Below the pieces are notes generated by a model. It was given only the letters and a program-made list of their open reading frames with translations, did no database searches and was not told the DNA's origin. From Azoarcus sp. CIB (GTDB taxonomy: Bacteria; Pseudomonadota; Gammaproteobacteria; Burkholderiales; Rhodocyclaceae): 64,000 nucleotides of DNA. The DNA is taken from contig NZ_CP011072.1 in NCBI RefSeq assembly GCF_001190925.1, forward strand, positions 4,464,001 through 4,528,000, read 5' to 3'. Made by a program: the position numbers and the translations under genes. How positions within the stretch are numbered: position 1 is the stretch's first letter; each line of letters starts with the position of its first letter. This document shows, piece after piece, positions 11,546-22,348 of the stretch.

Positions 11546-12565
11546 TCAACCCGGATAACCGTCCGGGTTCTGCGACTGCCACCGCCACGCATCGCGGCAC
11601 ATCGCATCCAGATCGAACTGCGGCTGCCACCCCAGCACCTTGTGCGCCAGGCCCGCGTCCGCCCAGCACGCCGCCACGTCCCCCGGCCGGCGCGCAACGA
11701 TACGGTAGGGCACCTCCCGCCCCGAGGCGCGCTCGAACGCCCGGGCAACCTCCAGCACGCTGTACCCGCGTCCGGTTCCAAGATTCACACACGTCACGCC
11801 GGGCAGGCCGTCCATGCGCTCGACTGCTGCAACGTGCCCGGCGGCGAGATCGACTACATGGATATAGTCCCGGACCCCCGTCCCGTCGGGAGTCGCATAA
11901 TCCCCGCCGAACACCTGCAGCTCCTTCAGCTTCCCGACCGCCACCTGGCTCACGTACGGCATGAGATTGTTCGGAATCCCGTTCGGATCCTCACCGATCA
12001 ATCCGCTGGCATGCGCCCCGACCGGATTGAAATAGCGCAGCAAGGCGACATTCCAGCGCGCATCGGCGGCAACGAGGTCGCGCAGTACCTCCTCGCACAT
12101 CAGCTTCGTACGCCCGTACGGATTCGTCGCCGCGGTCGGAAAATCCTCGCGGATCGGCACGCACGCCGGATCGCCGTACACCGTCGCCGACGAGCTGAAC
12201 ACCACGCGCCGCACGTCGGCCGCGTCCATCGCCTTGAGGAGCGAGAAAAGCCCGCCAATATTGTTCTCGTAGTACGCCAGCGGCTTAGCTACGGACTCGC
12301 CCACGGCCTTCAGCGCCGCGAAATGGATCACCGCATCGACGCGATGCTCGGCAAACACCTGCATCAACACCGACACATCGCGAACGTCGCCGCGATAGAA
12401 CCAGCGCAGCTTTCTGCCAGCAATTTCCTCGACCCGCTCGAGCGCCGCTGGCTTGCTGTTGCACAGATTGTCCACCACGACCACATCGTGCCCCGCTTCC
12501 AGCAGGGCCACGCAGGTATGTGAACCGATGTAACCCGCCCCGCCCGTCACGAGTACCGTACTCAA
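11546..12565 (-). CDS. galE: UDP-glucose 4-epimerase
   Basis: 339 aa, the standard GalE length. The Rossmann motif TGGAGYIGSH is at the N-terminus and the catalytic YxxxK appears as NPYGRTKLM near residue 150, preceded by SSSATVYG. It interconverts UDP-glucose and UDP-galactose with bound NAD and feeds surface polysaccharide synthesis. The start appears to be TTG at 12565, read as MSTVLVTGG, with a GGAGGTGGAG ribosome site just upstream; no ATG fits the family N-terminus. It lies downstream of the rplQ terminator and so probably has its own promoter, which I could not place. Confidence 0.95.
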   Translation of the reverse strand: MSTVLVTGGAGYIGSHTCVALLEAGHDVVVVDNLCNSKPAALERVEEIAGRKLRWFYRGDVRDVSVLMQVFAEHRVDAVIHFAALKAVGESVAKPLAYYENNIGGLFSLLKAMDAADVRRVVFSSSATVYGDPACVPIREDFPTAATNPYGRTKLMCEEVLRDLVAADARWNVALLRYFNPVGAHASGLIGEDPNGIPNNLMPYVSQVAVGKLKELQVFGGDYATPDGTGVRDYIHVVDLAAGHVAAVERMDGLPGVTCVNLGTGRGYSVLEVARAFERASGREVPYRIVARRPGDVAACWADAGLAHKVLGWQPQFDLDAMCRDAWRWQSQNPDGYPG

Positions 12566-12610
12566 GGCTCCACCTCCGTATCACCCTTCAATCGAACTCG
12601 CCCAAGCCGC

Positions 12611-12637
12611 AAAAAAAATGGGCCGCAAAACGGCCCA
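12611..12637 (-). terminator. Intrinsic terminator of the alpha operon
   Basis: The stem TGGGCCG / CGGCCCA with loop CAAAA is followed on the minus strand by eight T residues. It lies 33 nt after the rplQ stop and closes the long ribosomal-protein cluster. Confidence 0.92.
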
Positions 12638-12669
12638 TTTTCGATGACACTCGGTCGCGAAGCGACTTC

Positions 12670-13074
12670 TTACGCGGCTGCAGCTTCCTGCACGTCCGCA
12701 GCCACTTCACCCTCGGCCGGACGATCCAGCAGTTCGACCAGCGCCATCGGCGCGTTGTCGCCGTCGCGGAAACCGAACTTCAGAATACGCAGGTAGCCGC
12801 CATTGCGAGCAGCGAAGCGCGGGCCCAGCTCGTCGAACAGTTTCACGACCATGTCGCGGTCGCGCAGGCGGTTGAACGCCAAGCGACGGTTCGAAAGGCT
12901 GGGCTTCTTGCCCAGGGTGATCAGCGGCTCCACCACACGGCGCAATTCCTTGGCCTTGGGCAGGGTCGTCTTGATGACTTCGTGACGCAGCAGCGAATTG
13001 GCCATGTTGCGGAACATCGCCTGGCGATGCGCGCTGGTACGGTTAAGCTTGCGAAGACCGTTGCGGTGACGCAT
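12670..13074 (-). CDS. rplQ: 50S ribosomal protein L17
   Basis: 134 aa beginning [20 protein letters not shown], the strongly conserved L17 N-terminus. The C-terminal tail is acidic and alanine-rich ([11 protein letters not shown]). It is the last gene of the alpha operon after rpoA (27 nt gap), ahead of a strong terminator. Confidence 0.98.
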   Translation of the reverse strand: MRHRNGLRKLNRTSAHRQAMFRNMANSLLRHEVIKTTLPKAKELRRVVEPLITLGKKPSLSNRRLAFNRLRDRDMVVKLFDELGPRFAARNGGYLRILKFGFRDGDNAPMALVELLDRPAEGEVAADVQEAAAA

Positions 13075-13101
13075 TTCTATTCCTCACTCAACTGCGCCGA
13101 C

Positions 13102-14082
13102 TCAACCGAGCTTCTCAAGCCCGGCCGGCGGCCAGTTTTCCAGTTTCATGCCGAGCGTAAGCCCACGCGAGGCCAACACTTCCTTGATTTCGTTCAGCGA
13201 CTTGCGGCCGAGGTTCGGGGTCTTCAGCAGCTCGGTTTCCGTACGCTGGATCAGATCGCCGATGTAGTAGATGTTCTCGGCCTTCAGGCAGTTGGCCGAC
13301 CGCACGGTCAGCTCGAGGTCATCAACCGGACGCAGCAGCACCGGATCGATCACCTGCGTCGTGGCCACTTCCGCGACCGGCGCCGTACCTTCCAGATCCG
13401 CGAACACCGACAGCTGATCCATCAGCACGCGCGCGGCGTAACGGATAGCCTCTTCGGGGTCGACCGCGCCGTTGGTCTCGATATCGATCACCAGGCGATC
13501 AAGATCGGTACGCTGCTCGACACGAGCACTCTCGACCAGATAGCTCACCCGGCGCACCGGGCTGAACGACGCGTCCAGCACGACATGACCGATGCTCTTG
13601 CTCTCGCCGGCGACCGGACGCACATTACCCGGCACGTAACCGCGACCTTCCTCGACCTTGATCTGCATGTCGAGCTTGCCGCCAGGAGCCAGGTGCGCGA
13701 TAACGTGATCTGGGTTGATGATCTCGACGTCGTGACCAGCCTCGATGTCGCGCGCGGTGACGACACCGTCACCCGACTTCGACAGGCGCAGCGTGGCCTC
13801 ACCGCGGTTGTGCAGCTTCAGCACAACGCCCTTCAGGTTCAGCAACAGGTCGACGATGTCCTCGCGCACCCCGTCCAGAGTCGAGTACTCGTGCAGCACG
13901 CCCTCAATCGAGACTTCCGTCGGCGCATAGCCCGGCAGCGAGGAAAGGAGGATGCGCCGCAGCGCATTCCCCAGGGTATGACCGAAACCACGCTCGAACG
14001 GCTCCATCGTCACGCGCGCCTGAACGGGCGACACGGACTGGACGTCGATGATGCGGGGTTTCAGCAGTGAATTGCTTTGCAT
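13102..14082 (-). CDS. rpoA: RNA polymerase alpha subunit
   Basis: 326 aa. The N-terminal dimerisation domain (about 1-235) carries [20 protein letters not shown], which nucleates core-enzyme assembly. A linker follows, then the C-terminal domain with [18 protein letters not shown] that contacts UP elements and activators. It sits between rpsD and rplQ as in the E. coli alpha operon. Confidence 0.98.
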   Translation of the reverse strand: MQSNSLLKPRIIDVQSVSPVQARVTMEPFERGFGHTLGNALRRILLSSLPGYAPTEVSIEGVLHEYSTLDGVREDIVDLLLNLKGVVLKLHNRGEATLRLSKSGDGVVTARDIEAGHDVEIINPDHVIAHLAPGGKLDMQIKVEEGRGYVPGNVRPVAGESKSIGHVVLDASFSPVRRVSYLVESARVEQRTDLDRLVIDIETNGAVDPEEAIRYAARVLMDQLSVFADLEGTAPVAEVATTQVIDPVLLRPVDDLELTVRSANCLKAENIYYIGDLIQRTETELLKTPNLGRKSLNEIKEVLASRGLTLGMKLENWPPAGLEKLG

Positions 14083-14121
14083 CAGCAGTTCCTCGGATCT
14101 TTGAGTCTTCAGGCGAGCCCG

Positions 14122-14751
14122 TTAGCGGGAGTACAGTTCGACGACGAGACCTTCGTTGATCGTCGGCGGCAGCTCGGAACGCTGCGGGTACGCCTTGAAC
14201 ACGCCCTTGCCAGCCTTGGCATCGACTTCCAGCCACTCCGGGAAACCACGCGCAGCAGCGGCTTCAAGCGCGGCCTTGACGCGAAGCTGTCCGCGTGCCC
14301 CCTCGGTGAGCTCGACGGTCTCGCCCGGACGTACGACGTACGACGGGATGTTGACGCGCTTGCCATTCACGAGAATGCCGTTGTGACGGACCAGCTGGCG
14401 GGACTCAGCGCGCGAACCGCCAAAACCCATCCGGTAAACCACGGAATCGAGGCGACCTTCGAGCAACTGCAGCAGGTTCTCGCCGGTCTGACCGCGACGG
14501 CGGTCTGCCTCGGCGTACACCTTGCGGAACTGCGCCTCGAGGACGCCATACAGACGGCGGATCTTCTGCTTTTCACGCAGCTGAACGCCATAACCGGACA
14601 GACGCTGTCCGGAACGCTGGCCATGCTGACCAGGAGCATACGAGCGGCGCTCGATCGCGCACTTGTCGGTGAAGCACTTCTCGGCCTTCAGGAACAGCTT
14701 CTCGCCTTCGCGACGGCACTGACGGCACTTGGGATCCAGATTACGAGCCAC
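14122..14751 (-). CDS. rpsD: 30S ribosomal protein S4
   Basis: 209 aa, with an N-terminal [14 protein letters not shown] segment (C16, C19) and the S4 RNA-binding domain containing [11 protein letters not shown] and VRPGETVEL. It binds 16S rRNA early in assembly; in E. coli S4 represses the alpha operon by binding its leader, and the same location is conserved here. Confidence 0.98.
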   Translation of the reverse strand: MARNLDPKCRQCRREGEKLFLKAEKCFTDKCAIERRSYAPGQHGQRSGQRLSGYGVQLREKQKIRRLYGVLEAQFRKVYAEADRRRGQTGENLLQLLEGRLDSVVYRMGFGGSRAESRQLVRHNGILVNGKRVNIPSYVVRPGETVELTEGARGQLRVKAALEAAAARGFPEWLEVDAKAGKGVFKAYPQRSELPPTINEGLVVELYSR

Positions 14752-14765
14752 GTTTCAACTCCTTG

Positions 14766-15155
14766 TCAGATACGACGCTTTTTCGGCGGACGGCAGCCGT
14801 TGTGCGGAATCGGCGTGATGTCGGTAATGCTGGAGATCTTCATACCCAGCGCGTTCAGGGCGCGAACAGCGGATTCGCGGCCCGGACCGGGCCCCTTGAT
14901 GCGCACTTCCAGGTTCTTGACGCCGCATTCCTGCGCGGCCTTGCCTGCGGCTTCAGCGGCAACCTGGGCGGCAAACGGCGTGCTCTTGCGCGAACCCTTG
15001 AAGCCCGCACCGCCCGACGTTGCCCACGACAGGGCATTGCCCTGACGATCGGTAATCGTAATGATCGTGTTATTGAAGCTCGCATGAACGTGCGCGATAC
15101 CCTCGGCAACGTTCTTTTTGACCTTCTTGCGAACTTTCGCAGCAGTTTTAGCCAT
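14766..15155 (-). CDS. rpsK: 30S ribosomal protein S11
   Basis: 129 aa with the conserved [17 protein letters not shown] and the C-terminal [18 protein letters not shown]. It is a platform protein of the 30S subunit contacting the Shine-Dalgarno helix. It is third in rpsM-rpsK-rpsD order, with 12-14 nt gaps on either side. Confidence 0.98.
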   Translation of the reverse strand: MAKTAAKVRKKVKKNVAEGIAHVHASFNNTIITITDRQGNALSWATSGGAGFKGSRKSTPFAAQVAAEAAGKAAQECGVKNLEVRIKGPGPGRESAVRALNALGMKISSITDITPIPHNGCRPPKKRRI

Positions 15156-15167
15156 TATCAGTCCTTA

Positions 15168-15530
15168 TCACTTCTTTCCGGCGATCGCCTTGCGCGGTCC
15201 CTTGCGGGTGCGGGCGTTAGTCCGGGTCCTCTGACCGCGCAGCGGAAGGCCGCGACGGTGACGGACACCACGATAGCAGCCCAAATCCATCAGGCGCTTG
15301 ATATTCATCGTCACTTCACGGCGAAGATCGCCCTCGACGATAAACTTGCCGACCTCGTCACGCAGGCGCTCCATATCCGACTCGGTGAGATCCTTCACCT
15401 TGACGGAACGCGCGACGTTGGCGGAATCACAGATATTCTGAGCACGCGAACGGCCAATTCCATAGATGGCGGTCAGCGCAATCTCGGCATGCTTGTGATT
15501 GGGAATGTTTACCCCAGCAATACGGGCCAT
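15168..15530 (-). CDS. rpsM: 30S ribosomal protein S13
   Basis: 120 aa, beginning [20 protein letters not shown] and ending in the basic tail that reaches the tRNA sites ([18 protein letters not shown]). It bridges the 30S head to 50S. It is the first gene of the alpha operon; a promoter candidate lies between it and rpmJ. Confidence 0.98.
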   Translation of the reverse strand: MARIAGVNIPNHKHAEIALTAIYGIGRSRAQNICDSANVARSVKVKDLTESDMERLRDEVGKFIVEGDLRREVTMNIKRLMDLGCYRGVRHRRGLPLRGQRTRTNARTRKGPRKAIAGKK

Positions 15531-15558
15531 TCGATTACCCCAAAAAGCTAAACATTAA

Positions 15559-15587
15559 ATGTTAATCCCTGAGCGCCCGAAGATCAA
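15559..15587 (-). promoter_or_regulatory. Promoter candidate for the alpha operon (rpsM)
   Basis: On the minus strand TTGATC, 17 bp, TAACAT. The -35 overlaps the rpmJ stop codon (GGT TGA TC). The start would be about 20 nt before the rpsM ATG. Each box matches the sigma-70 consensus at only four of six positions, but the location equals the E. coli spc/alpha border. Confidence 0.4.
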
Positions 15588-15697
15588 CCCTGACGCTGTT
15601 TATGCCGCGGATCCGCGCAGATGACGCGGACAACACCCTTGCGGCGAACGATCTTGCAATTGCGGCAGAGCCGCTTAACCGATGCCTGAACTCTCAT
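15584..15697 (-). CDS. rpmJ: 50S ribosomal protein L36
   Basis: 37 aa, found by reading the gap between infA and rps[21 protein letters not shown] and onwards, ending PRHKQRQG. Cysteines 11, 14 and 27 and the histidine of PRH form the zinc site of the C+ type of L36. A cell carrying only this form depends on zinc for this protein. Confidence 0.97.
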   Translation of the reverse strand: MRVQASVKRLCRNCKIVRRKGVVRVICADPRHKQRQG

Positions 15698-15718
15698 TTC
15701 CTTGCTCCTGTTTCTTGA

Positions 15719-15937
15719 TTACTTGGTCCGGAAGACGATCCGGGCCTTGGTCAGGTCATAGGGCGTCAACTGCACGGTGACCTTGTCACCAGGAAGAATG
15801 CGGATGTAGTGCATACGCATCTTCCCGGATATATACCCGAGGACCATGTGTCCGTTTTCGAGCCGGACGCGAAACGTTGCGTTAGGGAGGTTCTCGGCAA
15901 CCTCCCCCTGCATCTCGATAACGTCTTCCTTCGCCAT
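15719..15937 (-). CDS. infA: Translation initiation factor IF-1
   Basis: 72 aa, an S1-like OB fold ([38 protein letters not shown]). It binds the ribosomal A site during initiation. Its place between secY and rpmJ is common in betaproteobacteria and differs from E. coli, where infA is elsewhere. Only 3 nt separate it from the secY stop, suggesting translational coupling. Confidence 0.97.
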   Translation of the reverse strand: MAKEDVIEMQGEVAENLPNATFRVRLENGHMVLGYISGKMRMHYIRILPGDKVTVQLTPYDLTKARIVFRTK

Positions 15938-15940
15938 AAC

Positions 15941-17266
<1,326 letters not shown>

Positions 17267-17280
17267 AGCTGGATTCCCGC

Positions 17281-17718
17281 TTACTCGGTGACGACCGAAC
17301 CGCCGGCCGCCTGAATGGCCGCGAGCGCGCCCTTCGTAGCACCGACGCCGCGCAACGTGACCTTACGGCCGATGCTGCCGGACAGAACCACCTTCGCCGA
17401 AAGCGCATCAGCAGCTATCACGCCGGCCTGCTTCAGCACGAGTAGATCGACCTCATCAACCGGCAGCTTATCCAGTTCCGAGAGACGAACTTCGGCGTTG
17501 CGCGATCCGGTCAGCGAGACGAAGCCACGCTTCGGCAGACGGCGCTGAAGCGGCATCTGACCGCCTTCGAAACCGACCTTGTGGAATCCGCCGGCACGTG
17601 ACTTTTGCCCCTTGTGACCGCGGCCGCAGGTTTTACCCAGGCCACTGCCGATGCCGCGTCCGACGCGCCTGGCGGCTGACTTCGAACCGGCTGCGGGTTT
17701 AATCGTATTCAGACGCAT
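17281..17718 (-). CDS. rplO: 50S ribosomal protein L15
   Basis: 145 aa from ATG 17718 ([13 protein letters not shown]); a GTG four codons upstream is possible but lacks family support. The glycine-rich [20 protein letters not shown] is the L15 hallmark. The start lies one base beyond the rpmD stop, so translation is probably coupled. It is a late assembly protein of 50S. Confidence 0.97.
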   Translation of the reverse strand: MRLNTIKPAAGSKSAARRVGRGIGSGLGKTCGRGHKGQKSRAGGFHKVGFEGGQMPLQRRLPKRGFVSLTGSRNAEVRLSELDKLPVDEVDLLVLKQAGVIAADALSAKVVLSGSIGRKVTLRGVGATKGALAAIQAAGGSVVTE

Positions 17719-17719
17719 C

Positions 17720-17902
17720 TCAACCCTCACACTTCAGCAGGTAGGACACCTTATTCACCATGCCGCGAACTTCAGGCGTGTCCTGAAGTTCGACGGTATG
17801 GTTCAGGCGACGCAAGCCGAGCCCGCGCACCGTAGCACGGTGCGACTGCTTGGTACCGATCACGCTCTTGACCAGCGTAACCTTGATCGTTTTCTCGGCC
17901 AT
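17720..17902 (-). CDS. rpmD: 50S ribosomal protein L30
   Basis: 60 aa, complete short-form L30 ([20 protein letters not shown], then [12 protein letters not shown]). It is tightly packed between rpsE (3 nt) and rplO (1 nt). Confidence 0.97.
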   Translation of the reverse strand: MAEKTIKVTLVKSVIGTKQSHRATVRGLGLRRLNHTVELQDTPEVRGMVNKVSYLLKCEG

Positions 17903-17905
17903 GGC

Positions 17906-18430
17906 TTACCCCAGAATTTCTTCGACGCTCTTGCCACGCTTCGCGGCGATCTCCGCCGGCGTGTTGACCGCCAGGAGACCGTTCAGCGTTGCACGCACGA
18001 CGTTGTACGGATTCGACGAACCGAGGCACTTGCAGGTCACGTCGGTCACACCCATGACTTCGAAAACCGCGCGCATCGGGCCGCCGGCAATGATTCCGGT
18101 ACCGCTGGGTGCCGGCTGCATCAGGACCGACGCAGCGCCATGCTTGCCGACCACCGAATGCTGCAGCGTACCGCTCTTCAGCGAGACCTTGACCATCTTG
18201 CGGCGCGCCTCGTCCATAGCCTTCTGCACGGCGACGGGCACTTCGCGGGACTTGCCTTTACCCATGCCGATGCCGCCATCGCCATCGCCAACCACCGTCA
18301 GCGCCGCAAAACCGAGGATACGACCGCCCTTCACGACCTTGGTCACGCGGTTGATGGCGACCATCTTCTCGCGCAGGCCGTCGTCACGCTCCTCGGAAGC
18401 CTGCGGACGCTTGCTTTGTTGCTTAGCCAT
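17906..18430 (-). CDS. rpsE: 30S ribosomal protein S5
   Basis: 174 aa. The N-terminal double-stranded-RNA-binding fold includes [20 protein letters not shown], followed by the C-terminal domain with [19 protein letters not shown]. It works in decoding accuracy and the mRNA entry helicase with S3 and S4. The N-terminus is extended and charged ([18 protein letters not shown]). Confidence 0.98.
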   Translation of the reverse strand: MAKQQSKRPQASEERDDGLREKMVAINRVTKVVKGGRILGFAALTVVGDGDGGIGMGKGKSREVPVAVQKAMDEARRKMVKVSLKSGTLQHSVVGKHGAASVLMQPAPSGTGIIAGGPMRAVFEVMGVTDVTCKCLGSSNPYNVVRATLNGLLAVNTPAEIAAKRGKSVEEILG

Positions 18431-18442
18431 ACGATTCCTCGC

Positions 18443-18796
18443 TTAGAACTTGAGACCGCCTTCGCGGGCGGCCTCGGCCAGCGCCTGGACGCGACCGTGA
18501 TACTGGAAGCCGGCGCGATCGAACGCGACGGACTCGATACCCGCGGCCTTCGCACGCTCGGCGATCAGCTTGCCGACGATCACGGCAGCAGCCTTATTGC
18601 CGCCGTGCGACAGTTGCGAACGCACGTCCGCCTCGACCGTTGAGGCAGCCGCGAGCACACGCGCACCGGAACCATCGATGATCTGGGCGTAGATATGGGA
18701 ATTGGAACGGAACACAGTCAGACGAACCGCCTTCAGTTCCGCGATTTTGGCTCGGGTTTTACGAGCACGACGCAGACGAACCACTTTCTTGTTCAT
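18443..18796 (-). CDS. rplR: 50S ribosomal protein L18
   Basis: 117 aa, with the basic N-terminus ([12 protein letters not shown]) and the [20 protein letters not shown] segment. It carries 5S rRNA into the central protuberance with L5. Gaps to its neighbours are 12 nt. Confidence 0.98.
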   Translation of the reverse strand: MNKKVVRLRRARKTRAKIAELKAVRLTVFRSNSHIYAQIIDGSGARVLAAASTVEADVRSQLSHGGNKAAAVIVGKLIAERAKAAGIESVAFDRAGFQYHGRVQALAEAAREGGLKF

Positions 18797-18808
18797 ATCG
18801 AACCGCCC

Positions 18809-19342
18809 TTACTTCTTCTTGGTTTCCTTGAGCACGACCACCTCGTCCGCGTAGCGGACGCCCTTGCCCTTGTAAGGCTCAGGAGCGCGGTATGCACGCA
18901 CTTCGGCAGCGACCTGCCCGACTTGCTGCTTGTCGATGCCCTTGATGACGATTTCCGTCTGCGTCGGGGTTTCCACCTTCACACCGGCCGGCATCTGGTG
19001 CACGACAGGATGCGAAAAACCGAGCGTCAGATTCAGCTTGTCGCCCTGCGCCTGCGCACGATAACCGACGCCCACGAGGTTCAGCTTGCGCTCGAAACCC
19101 TTCGTCACGCCGGTGACCATGTTATTCACCAGCGCGCGCACGGTACCCGACATCGCACGGCCATTCGCAGCACCGGCAACGGCGGCGAACACGAGCGCAT
19201 CGCCTTCGCGCTGCACCGAGACAGCGTTGCCGATGTACTGCTTGGCGGTACCCAGCGGCCCCTTGACGGAAACCTCGCCAGCCGCGACGTTCACATCGAC
19301 GCCCTGGGGGATTGCCACCGGATTCTTAGCTACACGAGACAT
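18809..19342 (-). CDS. rplF: 50S ribosomal protein L6
   Basis: 177 aa with two repeated L6 domains; [17 protein letters not shown] and the C-terminal [17 protein letters not shown] are typical. It supports the base of the stalk and elongation factor binding. Confidence 0.98.
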   Translation of the reverse strand: MSRVAKNPVAIPQGVDVNVAAGEVSVKGPLGTAKQYIGNAVSVQREGDALVFAAVAGAANGRAMSGTVRALVNNMVTGVTKGFERKLNLVGVGYRAQAQGDKLNLTLGFSHPVVHQMPAGVKVETPTQTEIVIKGIDKQQVGQVAAEVRAYRAPEPYKGKGVRYADEVVVLKETKKK

Positions 19343-19351
19343 GAGACCCCC

Positions 19352-19747
19352 TTAAGCGACGTAACAGATGACTTCGCCGCCCACGCGCCCGGCACGTGCC
19401 GCACGGTCGGTCATGACGCCACGCGGCGTCGACACGATCGCAACACCAAGACCGTTCATGACACGCGGCAGATCGTCACTGCCCTTGTAGACACGCAGAC
19501 CGGGACGGCTGACACGCTCGATGCGCTCGATGACAGGACGACCGGCGTAGTACTTCAACTCCACGTCGAGCTGGGCCTTGCCCTCGGCATCACGCACTGC
19601 ATAGCCGTCGATGTAACCTTCATCCTGCAGGACCTTGGCAATCGCAACCTTCAGCTTCGAGCTGGGCATTGACACGCTCTGCTTTTGAGCCTGCTGACCA
19701 TTGCGGATGCGGGTCAGCATATCGGCGATCGGATCGGACATACTCAT
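19352..19747 (-). CDS. rpsH: 30S ribosomal protein S8
   Basis: 131 aa beginning [19 protein letters not shown], ending [11 protein letters not shown], with the RNA-contacting STPRGVMTD. In E. coli S8 binds the rplE leader region and represses the spc operon; the same gene order exists here, but I did not model the target hairpin. Confidence 0.98.
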   Translation of the reverse strand: MSMSDPIADMLTRIRNGQQAQKQSVSMPSSKLKVAIAKVLQDEGYIDGYAVRDAEGKAQLDVELKYYAGRPVIERIERVSRPGLRVYKGSDDLPRVMNGLGVAIVSTPRGVMTDRAARAGRVGGEVICYVA

Positions 19748-19759
19748 TCGATAATCTCC

Positions 19760-20065
19760 TTACCAGCTCGCCTTGGTCATACCCGGAACTTCGCCGCGGA
19801 ACGCGAGATCGCGCAGCTTGTTGCGGCACAGCCCGAATTTGCGGAACACGCCGCGCGGACGACCCGTCAGGGCGCAGCGATTGCGCTCGCGAACGGGGCT
19901 TGCGTTGCGGGGAAGCTGCTGCAGCTTCAGACGAGCAGCCATGCGCTCTTCTTCAGGCAACTTGAAATCGTTGATCTGAGCGATCAGCGCGGCACGCTTC
20001 GCGGCGAATTTCGCCACCAGCTTGCGACGCTTCTCTTCTCGATTGATCAGAGCCAGTTTTGCCAT
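19760..20065 (-). CDS. rpsN: 30S ribosomal protein S14 (zinc-free type)
   Basis: 101 aa, the long C- form: only isolated cysteines are present rather than the four-cysteine zinc knuckle of the short S14. The conserved core is [20 protein letters not shown]. So S14 here does not need zinc, whereas L36 in the same cluster does. Confidence 0.97.
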   Translation of the reverse strand: MAKLALINREEKRRKLVAKFAAKRAALIAQINDFKLPEEERMAARLKLQQLPRNASPVRERNRCALTGRPRGVFRKFGLCRNKLRDLAFRGEVPGMTKASW

Positions 20066-20072
20066 AACACCC

Positions 20073-20612
20073 TCAATTCTTGAACGGGAACTTGAACGCC
20101 GCGAGCAGAGCGCGAGCTTCCTGATCGGTCTTGGCCGTCGTCGTGATGCTGATATTCATACCCCGCAGAGCATCGATCTTGTCGTACTCGATCTCGGGAA
20201 AAATGATCTGCTCTTTGACGCCCAGGTTGTAGTTGCCGCGACCGTCGAAGCCCTTGCCGGCGATACCGCGAAAATCGCGAATGCGCGGCATGGCGATCGT
20301 CACCAGACGATCGAGGAATTCGAACATCTTCTCGCCACGCAAGGTCACCATGCAGCCGATCGGATAACCGTCACGAATCTTGAAACCCGCGATCGACTTG
20401 CGCGCCTTGGTCACCACCGGCTTCTGACCCGCGATCTTCTGCATGTCGCCAACAGCATGATCGAGAATCTTCTTGTCACCAACCGCCTCGCCGACACCCA
20501 TGTTCAGCGTGATCTTCGTAACACGAGGCACTTCCATCACGGACTTGTACCCGAACTGCTTCAGCAGATCGAGAGCAATCGTTTCCTTGTAGTACTGCTG
20601 CAAGCGCGCCAT
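20073..20612 (-). CDS. rplE: 50S ribosomal protein L5
   Basis: 179 aa from ATG 20612 ([10 protein letters not shown]), with AAGGAG five bases upstream; two in-frame GTG codons just before it are discounted. Motifs include [12 protein letters not shown] and [17 protein letters not shown]. It binds 5S rRNA and contacts P-site tRNA. Confidence 0.98.
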   Translation of the reverse strand: MARLQQYYKETIALDLLKQFGYKSVMEVPRVTKITLNMGVGEAVGDKKILDHAVGDMQKIAGQKPVVTKARKSIAGFKIRDGYPIGCMVTLRGEKMFEFLDRLVTIAMPRIRDFRGIAGKGFDGRGNYNLGVKEQIIFPEIEYDKIDALRGMNISITTTAKTDQEARALLAAFKFPFKN

Positions 20613-20621
20613 CACCACTCC

Positions 20622-20939
20622 TTACGCGTTCACCAGTTCGCCATTCGACTTGAAGAAGCGCACCTTGCGACCATCCTCAAGCACACGAATACCCACGCGA
20701 TCACCCTTCTGAGTGGCGGAGTTGAACAGCGCAACGTTCGAAACGTGCAGCGGCATCTCCTTCTCAACGATGCCACCCACTTCCCCCTTGAGCGGATTCG
20801 GACGCACATGCTTCTTCGCACGATTCACACCCTCAACCACCAGATGATCCTCGTCGACACGACGCAGCACGACACCGCGACGACCACGGTCCTTGCCCGT
20901 CAGGACAACAACCTCATCACCCTTGCGGATCTTGTTCAT
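20622..20939 (-). CDS. rplX: 50S ribosomal protein L24
   Basis: 105 aa with a KOW motif at the start ([19 protein letters not shown]). It is one of two proteins that nucleate 50S assembly. It follows rplN by 12 nt. Confidence 0.98.
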   Translation of the reverse strand: MNKIRKGDEVVVLTGKDRGRRGVVLRRVDEDHLVVEGVNRAKKHVRPNPLKGEVGGIVEKEMPLHVSNVALFNSATQKGDRVGIRVLEDGRKVRFFKSNGELVNA

Positions 20940-20951
20940 CTCGATAACTCC

Positions 20952-21320
20952 TTAGAGCACTTCAGGCGCCAGCGAGACGATCTTCATGAACCGCTCGGTA
21001 CGCAGCTCGCGCGTCACCGGCCCGAAGATACGCGTGCCGATCGGCTCGAGCTTATTATTCAGCAGGACGGCCGCATTGCCATCGAACCTTACCAACGAAC
21101 CGTCCGGACGACGCACGCCCTTCGCGGTACGCACCACCACGGCACTGTAGATATCGCCCTTCTTGACGCGACCCCTCGGTGCTGCATCCTTCACGGTCAC
21201 CTTGATGATGTCGCCGATGCCAGCATAGCGACGCTTCGAACCACCAAGGACCTTGATGCACATCACCGAACGCGCGCCAGTATTGTCGGCGACATCCAGA
21301 ATGGACTGCATTTGAATCAT
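20952..21320 (-). CDS. rplN: 50S ribosomal protein L14
   Basis: 122 aa from ATG 21320 ([20 protein letters not shown]), the standard start; longer in-frame reading upstream is leader. It is the first gene of the spc operon, with about 84 nt of leader after the predicted promoter. Confidence 0.98.
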   Translation of the reverse strand: MIQMQSILDVADNTGARSVMCIKVLGGSKRRYAGIGDIIKVTVKDAAPRGRVKKGDIYSAVVVRTAKGVRRPDGSLVRFDGNAAVLLNNKLEPIGTRIFGPVTRELRTERFMKIVSLAPEVL

Positions 21321-21405
21321 GAATTTATCTCCAACTTGCCCCGCTACAGCGGTCAGTCTTGGAACCCGTACGGGTAGGGAGCCCCGAAGAGCGAAAAGCA
21401 AAGAA

Positions 21406-21443
21406 AGAAAATTATAACAGCTTGGCAGTCACCTGCCAAGCTG
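21406..21443 (-). terminator. Terminator of the S10 operon after rpsQ
   Basis: An 11-bp perfect stem CAGCTTGGCAG / CTGCCAAGCTG with loop GTGA on the minus strand, followed by TTATAATTTTC, a T-rich tract. It starts 26 nt after the rpsQ stop. The T-tract is the same DNA that contains the TATAAT of the spc promoter. Confidence 0.8.
21411..21439 (-). promoter_or_regulatory. spc operon promoter, inside a terminator hairpin
   Basis: On the minus strand TTGGCA (21439-21434), exactly 17 bp, then a perfect TATAAT (21416-21411). The start is expected near 21404. The -35 box and most of the spacer lie within the hairpin that ends the S10 operon. The position equals the E. coli S10/spc border, which supports a working promoter. 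Confidence 0.8.
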
Positions 21444-21468
21444 TCCACAGCAGTAGCCCGTACTCTGC

Positions 21469-21738
21469 TTAGATTACGCTTACCTTCTCGAGTACCTTCG
21501 CGACGCGCCAGGACTTGGTCTTGGAAATCGGACGGCACTCCTCGATCTCAACCAAATCGCCGGCGGCAGCGATGCCGCCCTCGACGTGCGCATGATACTT
21601 CGCCGAACGCGTAATCACTTTTCCGTACAGTTCGTGCTTGACGCGACGCTCAACCAACACGGTAACCGTGTTCTGCATCTTGTCGCTGACTACACGGCCG
21701 ACGAGGGCGCGACGCACCTTTTCGATTTGTTCGCTCAT
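21469..21738 (-). CDS. rpsQ: 30S ribosomal protein S17
   Basis: 89 aa, an OB-fold protein with [20 protein letters not shown] and [20 protein letters not shown]. It is the last gene of the S10 operon; its start overlaps the rpmC stop by 4 nt (ATGA), indicating coupling. Confidence 0.98.
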   Translation of the reverse strand: MSEQIEKVRRALVGRVVSDKMQNTVTVLVERRVKHELYGKVITRSAKYHAHVEGGIAAAGDLVEIEECRPISKTKSWRVAKVLEKVSVI

Positions 21739-21929
21739 TTCTGCCCTGCCTTTTCACGCAGAACGGTACGCACACGCGCGATGTCGTGGCGAACCTTTCC
21801 GAGTTGGCTTGTGTTGCCGAGCTGCTGCGTCGCAAGCTGCATACGCAGCGAGAACTGCGCCTTCAGCAACTCGAGCAATTCCTGATTCAATTCACCGGCG
21901 CTTTTCGCGCGGAGTTCACTCGCTTTCAT
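21735..21929 (-). CDS. rpmC: 50S ribosomal protein L29
   Basis: 64 aa, all helical ([37 protein letters not shown]). It lies at the peptide exit and helps dock trigger factor and SRP. It overlaps rpsQ by 4 nt and follows rplP by 2 nt. Confidence 0.98.
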   Translation of the reverse strand: MKASELRAKSAGELNQELLELLKAQFSLRMQLATQQLGNTSQLGKVRHDIARVRTVLREKAGQK

Positions 21930-21931
21930 GA

Positions 21932-22348
21932 TTACCCCAGTTGACGGTGAACAAACACGGTCTCGAGCGGCAGCTTCGCGGCTGCGAGGCGGAACGCTTC
22001 ACGCGCCAGCGCCTCATCGACACCATCCATCTCGTACAGGACCTTGCCCGGCTGAATCTCGGCAACCCAGTACTCGGGGTTACCCTTGCCGTTACCCATA
22101 CGGACTTCTGCAGGCTTCTTCGAGATCGGCTTGTCCGGGAAGATCCGGATCCAGATCCGGCCGCCGCGCTTGATATGCCGAGTCATCGCACGACGGGCAG
22201 ACTCAATCTGGCGGGCCGTCAGGCGACCGCGCCCAATTGCCTTGAGGCCGAATTCGCCGAAGCTAACTTTCGCACCGCGCGTTGCCACTCCGGTGTTACG
22301 GCCCTTCTGCTCCTTTCGATATTTCCTTCTCGTCGGCTGAAGCATCAT
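21932..22348 (-). CDS. rplP: 50S ribosomal protein L16
   Basis: 137-138 aa; the family start [11 protein letters not shown] is ATG 22345, with another ATG directly before it at 22348. [19 protein letters not shown] and [14 protein letters not shown] are L16 signatures. It helps form the A-site tRNA pocket. The start overlaps the rpsC stop, indicating coupled translation. Confidence 0.98.
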   Translation of the reverse strand: MMLQPTRRKYRKEQKGRNTGVATRGAKVSFGEFGLKAIGRGRLTARQIESARRAMTRHIKRGGRIWIRIFPDKPISKKPAEVRMGNGKGNPEYWVAEIQPGKVLYEMDGVDEALAREAFRLAAAKLPLETVFVHRQLG

